Assembly: GCA_023248655.1 (NCBI GenBank)
Contig: JAHFEE010000005.1
Location: forward strand, 1-33,807
Source of the DNA: Myxococcales bacterium
Lineage (GTDB): Bacteria > Myxococcota > UBA727 > JABDBI01
Length of the DNA stretch: 33,807 bases
Direction: 5' to 3'
The position numbers and the translations under genes are program-made. This document shows positions 29,671 to 33,807 of the stretch, piece after piece. The stretch's first letter is position 1, and each line of letters begins with the position of its first letter. The notes below the pieces were generated by a model, which worked only from the letters and a program-made list of their open reading frames with translations, had not been told where the DNA came from and made no database searches.

Positions 29671-30498
29671 ATGCAAAATTTAATTGAGGCGATAAGCGTA
29701 GGAATAAAAGATTTTATCATCAAAACGGGTTCTGCCGGTGTTTTGGTAGGACTATCAGGTGGAATTGATTCTTCTTTAACTGCCGCCTTGGCAGTAAGAG
29801 CCCTGGGGGCAAAATCCGTTATCGGTGTCAGGCTTCCGAGTCGTTTCTCATCTGCTCATTCATTGAGTGATGCAAAAGCTCTGGCTAGTAATTTAAATAT
29901 AAATATAAAGACTTTTAATATTGAATTATTAGCAGAACAATTTCGCCTACTTGTTAAAATGAGCAATCCGATATCTGATCAAAATTTACAAGCTAGAATT
30001 AGGGCAATAATATTAATGAGTATTTCAAACGAAACTGGACATTTGGTGCTTTCCACTAGCAATAAGAGTGAATTATCAATTGGTTTTGGTACGCTTTACG
30101 GCGATCTTTGCGGTGCCCTGATGCCACTTGGTGATGTATATAAAACTGAAATCTGGGAAATGGCACATGTGTTAAATCAAAATTGGCCAGTTATACCAAA
30201 GAACAGTATTATAAAGTTACCGAGTGCCGAATTGGCAGAAAATCAATTTGACCATGATACACTTCCCCCATATAAGATATTGGATCAAATTTTGAAATGT
30301 TTTATTGAAAAAAATATGAACATTGCCGATATTTCTAAAAAGATAAAAATTCCTATTAAAAAGCTCCGTGAAATTATTAATAGAGTTAATTTTTCTGAAT
30401 TTAAAAGAAAACAATCACCGCCAATATTAATGATTTCTAGGCAGGTTTTTGGAGAAAGCAGAAGGTGGCCGATAGTTACATCTTGTCAATTGCGCTAA
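29671..30498 (+). CDS. nadE: NAD synthetase ligase domain as a separate ORF
   Basis: GLSGGIDSSLTAALAV, MPSRF-like LPSRFSSAHSLSDA, STSNKSELSIGFGTLYGDLCGALMPLGDVYKT. Confidence 0.93.
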   Translation: MQNLIEAISVGIKDFIIKTGSAGVLVGLSGGIDSSLTAALAVRALGAKSVIGVRLPSRFSSAHSLSDAKALASNLNINIKTFNIELLAEQFRLLVKMSNPISDQNLQARIRAIILMSISNETGHLVLSTSNKSELSIGFGTLYGDLCGALMPLGDVYKTEIWEMAHVLNQNWPVIPKNSIIKLPSAELAENQFDHDTLPPYKILDQILKCFIEKNMNIADISKKIKIPIKKLREIINRVNFSEFKRKQSPPILMISRQVFGESRRWPIVTSCQLR

Positions 30499-30638
30499 AT
30501 ATTGTTATTAAAAGCAATTCGTATAAGATGTATGGAATGTAGGTAATAGACGCGCGCTTAAATAGTTCAGGTGTTTTAGTGAATAAGAACAGAAAATAAT
30601 ATTAGGCGTGGAGGTTAAACCTGAACAAGGAAATTTAA

Positions 30639-31511
30639 ATGGCAAAAATTGGAATGAGAGAAATGTTAGAAGCCGGTGCCCACTTTGGTCATCAGACTCA
30701 TCGTTGGAATCCCAAAATGAAGAAATTCATATTTGCGCCCAGAAACGGAATTCATATTATAGACTTACAACAAACTGTAGGTTTGTTGAATAAAGCATAT
30801 GACTTTATTGTAAATACTGTTAGTCAAGGTGGAAGAGTTTTATTTGTTGGCACAAAAAAACAAGCTCAAGATATTATTGCTCAAGAAGCATTAAGGGCAG
30901 GTCAGTACTATGTAAATAACCGTTGGCTTGGAGGCATGTTAACAAATTTCAAAACCATTAAACAATCAGTTGACAGAATGCGACGCCTGGAAGAAATGTC
31001 AAAAGATGGGACGTTTGATAAATTGCCTAAAAAGGAAGTGATTGGACTCAACAAGGAAATGGCAAAATTGGAAAAAAATCTTTCCGGAGTAAAGGATATG
31101 AACCGTTTGCCTAAAATTGTTTTCGTTGTTGATCCGAATCTTGAAAAAATTACAGTAAGCGAAGCACGTAAAATATCTATTCCCATTGTTGCCATGTTGG
31201 ATACAAATTGCGATCCAGACTTAGTAGAATTTCCAATTCCAGCAAATGATGATTCTGTGCGGTCAGTTGCCTCATTTGTAATGTGCATCGCCGATGCATG
31301 TATTGAGGGTTCTCTTAAATATGAAGAACTTTTAGTGCAAAAGCGTTTACTTGGTGAATCAAGAGAGTTACGTGAAGAAAAACCAATCTTTCATGATGAT
31401 AGGAAAACAAGAAAGAAACAACCTCAAATTGATATCATTGTAGCAACTAAGACCATTGTGACCGAGAATGAGTCTGACAAAATCCAAGGCGAGGTTAATA
31501 ATGCAAATTAA
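30639..31511 (+). CDS. rpsB: Ribosomal protein S2
   Basis: MREMLEAGAHFGHQTHRWNPKMKKFIF, RWLGGMLTNFKTI. Confidence 0.98.
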   Translation: MAKIGMREMLEAGAHFGHQTHRWNPKMKKFIFAPRNGIHIIDLQQTVGLLNKAYDFIVNTVSQGGRVLFVGTKKQAQDIIAQEALRAGQYYVNNRWLGGMLTNFKTIKQSVDRMRRLEEMSKDGTFDKLPKKEVIGLNKEMAKLEKNLSGVKDMNRLPKIVFVVDPNLEKITVSEARKISIPIVAMLDTNCDPDLVEFPIPANDDSVRSVASFVMCIADACIEGSLKYEELLVQKRLLGESRELREEKPIFHDDRKTRKKQPQIDIIVATKTIVTENESDKIQGEVNNAN

Positions 31512-32334
31512 TCCAGAAATAATACGTAATTTACGTGAAAGAACCGGCGCCGGGATAATGGATTGTAAAAATTCTCTCATAGAAACAAATGGTGATTTAG
31601 AGGCTGCTATAATTTATTTACGAGAAAAGGGGTTGGCTGATGCAGTTAAAAAAAGCAACCGTGTTGCTTCGGAAGGTTTAATTGGCATAAATATCGATAT
31701 CGATCAAAAAAGGGCTGCTATAATGGAAGTGAATTGCGAAACAGATTTTGTTTCGAGAAATTCCGAGTTCAAGAAACTAGTCGATGAATTGACAAAAAAA
31801 TCTCTAGGTGAGTCGAATATTGTAAACAACTCAAGAGATCTTATAAATTTAAGTGTCATTAAATTAAAAGAAAAAATAGCAATTAGAAGGTATTTTATTT
31901 TAGAAGACGGTGATTTTTACGGCGCTTATATTCATACCGGTGGCTCGGTGGGTGCGCTGGTCGAGTTTAGGGGTTTGTTTAGTGAATTTAATGATAATTT
32001 AGCAAAAAATATAGCCATGCAAGTTGTGGCATTGTCACCATCATATTTATCACGATCGAATATTAGTTCTAAAACTATTGAAACTGAACGTAATATTTTA
32101 AAAAATCAGATAGAGCAACAAAACAAACCTATCGACATGATTGAGCGTATTATTAATGGAAGAATGGAAAAGTATTACAGTGAATCCTGTCTATTGGAAC
32201 AAAAATTCATCAGAGATCCAAACATTACAGTTGGAGACATGATTAGAAAAGCCGGCTTGGAAATTTCTAAATTTATTCGTTTTAAAGTTGGGGAAGAAAT
32301 GAAAAATATTAACCTATTGGTTAATGATTATTAA
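31501..32334 (+). CDS. tsf: Elongation factor Ts
   Basis: LRERTGAGIMDCKNSL, EVNCETDFVSRN; start trimmed to ATG at 31501, overlapping rpsB by 11 bp. Confidence 0.96.
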   Translation: MQINPEIIRNLRERTGAGIMDCKNSLIETNGDLEAAIIYLREKGLADAVKKSNRVASEGLIGINIDIDQKRAAIMEVNCETDFVSRNSEFKKLVDELTKKSLGESNIVNNSRDLINLSVIKLKEKIAIRRYFILEDGDFYGAYIHTGGSVGALVEFRGLFSEFNDNLAKNIAMQVVALSPSYLSRSNISSKTIETERNILKNQIEQQNKPIDMIERIINGRMEKYYSESCLLEQKFIRDPNITVGDMIRKAGLEISKFIRFKVGEEMKNINLLVNDY

Positions 32335-32397
32335 GTAATACAACTGCGGCGATATGTAAAAAATGATTAGTGAAAATGGTCAGTTTAATTGCAATAT

Positions 32398-32420
32398 TGT
32401 ATTATCAATACACTTTTTAT
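32398..32420 (+). terminator. Weak terminator-like hairpin after tsf
   Basis: TGTATT-ATC-AATACA followed by CTTTTTATTT. Confidence 0.3.
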
Positions 32421-32484
32421 TTAAATATTTAACGTTCTTAAAACAACCGTGTTGTTGAATCTTTTATATAAACGGTCGGTAATC

Positions 32485-33003
32485 ATGAATCTCAATTTTA
32501 ATTTTTTAAATTTAAATAAGCTAAAGTTTGACGACAGAAATTACATTGTAGAGAAAAGTAATTTATTATCGAAAATTTCAGATGCAATTTGGCGAACCAA
32601 GAAGCCTTTTTATTATAATAGCAATAGAAAAGTGTTAGTGAATGTATTTTTATCAACTGACTCCGAAATCAAAAGTTTAAACAGAGAATGGAGAAAAGAA
32701 AATAAAATAACTGATGTATTGTCTTTTTCGTATTATGATGAAGAATGTGATGTAATAAGGCACCCTTCTGAAAACATTATAGGTGATATAATTATTTCAG
32801 TGAATACAGCATCTTTTCAATCAAAAAAATTCAGAAATTTTTTACATGAAGAAATTGCAATATTGTTAATTCATGGGTTAACGCATCTGTTTGGGTATGA
32901 TCACGAAAAAAGTCATTTTGAATCCCAGATTCAACAAAATGCAGAGATTTACTTATTGAATAAAATTAATTTGAATTCTGATTTGGCTCTATGTAGAAGA
33001 TAG
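32485..33003 (+). CDS. ybeY: Endoribonuclease YbeY
   Basis: HGLTHLFGYDH zinc motif, TDVLSFSY. Confidence 0.93.
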   Translation: MNLNFNFLNLNKLKFDDRNYIVEKSNLLSKISDAIWRTKKPFYYNSNRKVLVNVFLSTDSEIKSLNREWRKENKITDVLSFSYYDEECDVIRHPSENIIGDIIISVNTASFQSKKFRNFLHEEIAILLIHGLTHLFGYDHEKSHFESQIQQNAEIYLLNKINLNSDLALCRR

Positions 33004-33173
33004 CATAATTCTGTTATATGTTATTAGTGTAATATGGACGTAATTCAAACTTATAAAAAATCTATAAATATCAGTAAAATTGTTCTAATTTAATCGAGTA
33101 CTTAATTGTTTGGGTTAGCTTAAAAAAAAACATCTGAACCCAATTGACTCTACTTTGAAGCTTATTTAAAAGT

Positions 33174-33179
33174 TATAAT
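33174..33179 (+). promoter_or_regulatory. Candidate -10 element of the tRNA-tuf transcript
   Basis: TATAAT 13 nt before the tRNA-Leu 5' end; no convincing -35 at normal spacing. Confidence 0.35.
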
Positions 33180-33192
33180 TAATGCGTAGTGT

Positions 33193-33275
33193 GCGGCGGT
33201 GGTGGAACGGTAGACACGCTACCTTGAGGTGGTAGTGGTTTTAAAGCTGTGGGAGTTCAACTCTCCCTCGCCGCA
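33193..33275 (+). tRNA. tRNA-Leu (anticodon GAG), CCA not encoded
   Basis: GCGGCGG/TCGCCGC acceptor, anticodon loop TTGAGGT, long variable arm. Confidence 0.92.
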
Positions 33276-33302
33276 TTTATTGTAATGAAAATTATAATAT
33301 AT

Positions 33303-33374
33303 GCTGGTGTAGCTCAACGGTAGAGCATCTGATTTGTAATCAGAAGGTTGCGGGTTCAAATCCCATCGCCAGCT
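33303..33374 (+). tRNA. tRNA-Thr (anticodon TGT), CCA not encoded
   Basis: GCTGGTG/CGCCAGC acceptor, TCTGA-TTTGTAA-TCAGA. Confidence 0.94.
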
Positions 33375-33405
33375 TGAAAATTTTGTGTTATTGAAGTGTA
33401 TTTAA

Positions 33406-33491
33406 GGAGGGGTGCCCGAGCGGCCAATGGGAGCAGGCTGTAAACCTGCCGGCGCAAGCCTTCGAAGGTTCAAATCCTTCTCCCTCCACCA
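33406..33491 (+). tRNA. tRNA-Tyr (anticodon GTA), encoded CCA
   Basis: GGAGGGG/TCCCTCC acceptor, GCAGG-CTGTAAA-CCTGC, long variable arm. Confidence 0.95.
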
Positions 33492-33504
33492 TTAGATATT
33501 GGAT

Positions 33505-33580
33505 GCGGGAATAGCTCAGTTGGTAGAGCATCAGCCTTCCAAGCTGAATGTCGCGAGTTCGAGCCTCGTTTCCCGCTCCA
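33505..33580 (+). tRNA. tRNA-Gly (anticodon TCC), encoded CCA
   Basis: GCGGGAA/TTCCCGC, TCAGC-CTTCCAA-GCTGA. Confidence 0.95.
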
Positions 33581-33605
33581 AATTTATATATTGTGTAACT
33601 ATTGT

Positions 33606-33681
33606 GCTGCTGTAGCTCAGTTGGTAGAGCACGTCCTTGGTAAGGACGAGGTCACCAGTTCGATTCTGGTCATCAGCTCCA
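33606..33681 (+). tRNA. tRNA-Thr (anticodon GGT), encoded CCA
   Basis: GCTGCTG/CATCAGC acceptor, CGTCC-TTGGTAA-GGACG. Confidence 0.94.
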
Positions 33682-33711
33682 TGTATTTAAAAATTAAGGA
33701 GTATTTAAGAA

Positions 33712-33807
33712 ATGTCAAAAGAGAAGTTTACCCGCGATAAACCCCATGTAAATATTGGGACTATAGGTCATGTAGATCATGGTAAAACTACCCTATCAGC
33801 AGCTATA
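33712..33807 (+). CDS. tuf: Elongation factor Tu, 5' part (truncated by window edge)
   Basis: [31 protein letters not shown] after AAGGAG. Confidence 0.97.
   Translation, partial: MSKEKFTRDKPHVNIGTIGHVDHGKTTLSAAI

Noticed and set aside
33110-33143. ttgggtt...aacccaa inverted repeat upstream of the tRNA cluster
   Set aside because: Only 7 bp with a 20-nt A-rich loop and no U-tract; could be chance.
1-33807. CRISPR array, prophage, IS element or defence island
   Set aside because: No regular repeats, transposase, integrase, nuclease or toxin-antitoxin motifs seen; genes are housekeeping or respiratory.

Overview
AT-rich bacterial chromosomal window, almost fully coding. From left to right: (1) a partial nitrous-oxide reductase gene (nosZ, with its CuA domain) and a tightly overlapping nos cluster (nosB-like membrane protein, nosL, nosD, nosF, nosY), followed with little gap by malate dehydrogenase and succinate dehydrogenase/fumarate reductase (sdhC-sdhA-sdhB), closed by a perfect 15-bp hairpin terminator; (2) amidase, site-2 protease, rluB-like pseudouridine synthase, pgsA-like gene, small lipoprotein, RNase P RNA; (3) a minus-strand block rimP-nusA-ylxR-infB-rbfA-ligA with an RRM protein gene upstream; (4) menA, tRNA-Val, metG, tRNA-Ala, rpmF, prfA, YqhQ/DUF1385, rpmE; (5) a two-gene split NAD synthetase, rpsB, tsf, ybeY; (6) a tRNA cluster Leu-Thr-Tyr-Gly-Thr leading into tuf. 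Most genes are ordinary housekeeping genes. The most interesting signals are the nos-mdh-sdh respiratory run, metG starting exactly at the CCA end of tRNA-Val, a 19-bp hairpin 11 nt upstream of the rimP-nusA operon, the split nadE, a missed 35-aa membrane ORF coupled to prfA, a GC-rich structured intergenic island after metG, and a long-stem element between convergent genes. No CRISPR array, transposon or obvious defence system was seen. All calls are by eye from motifs; no database search was run.
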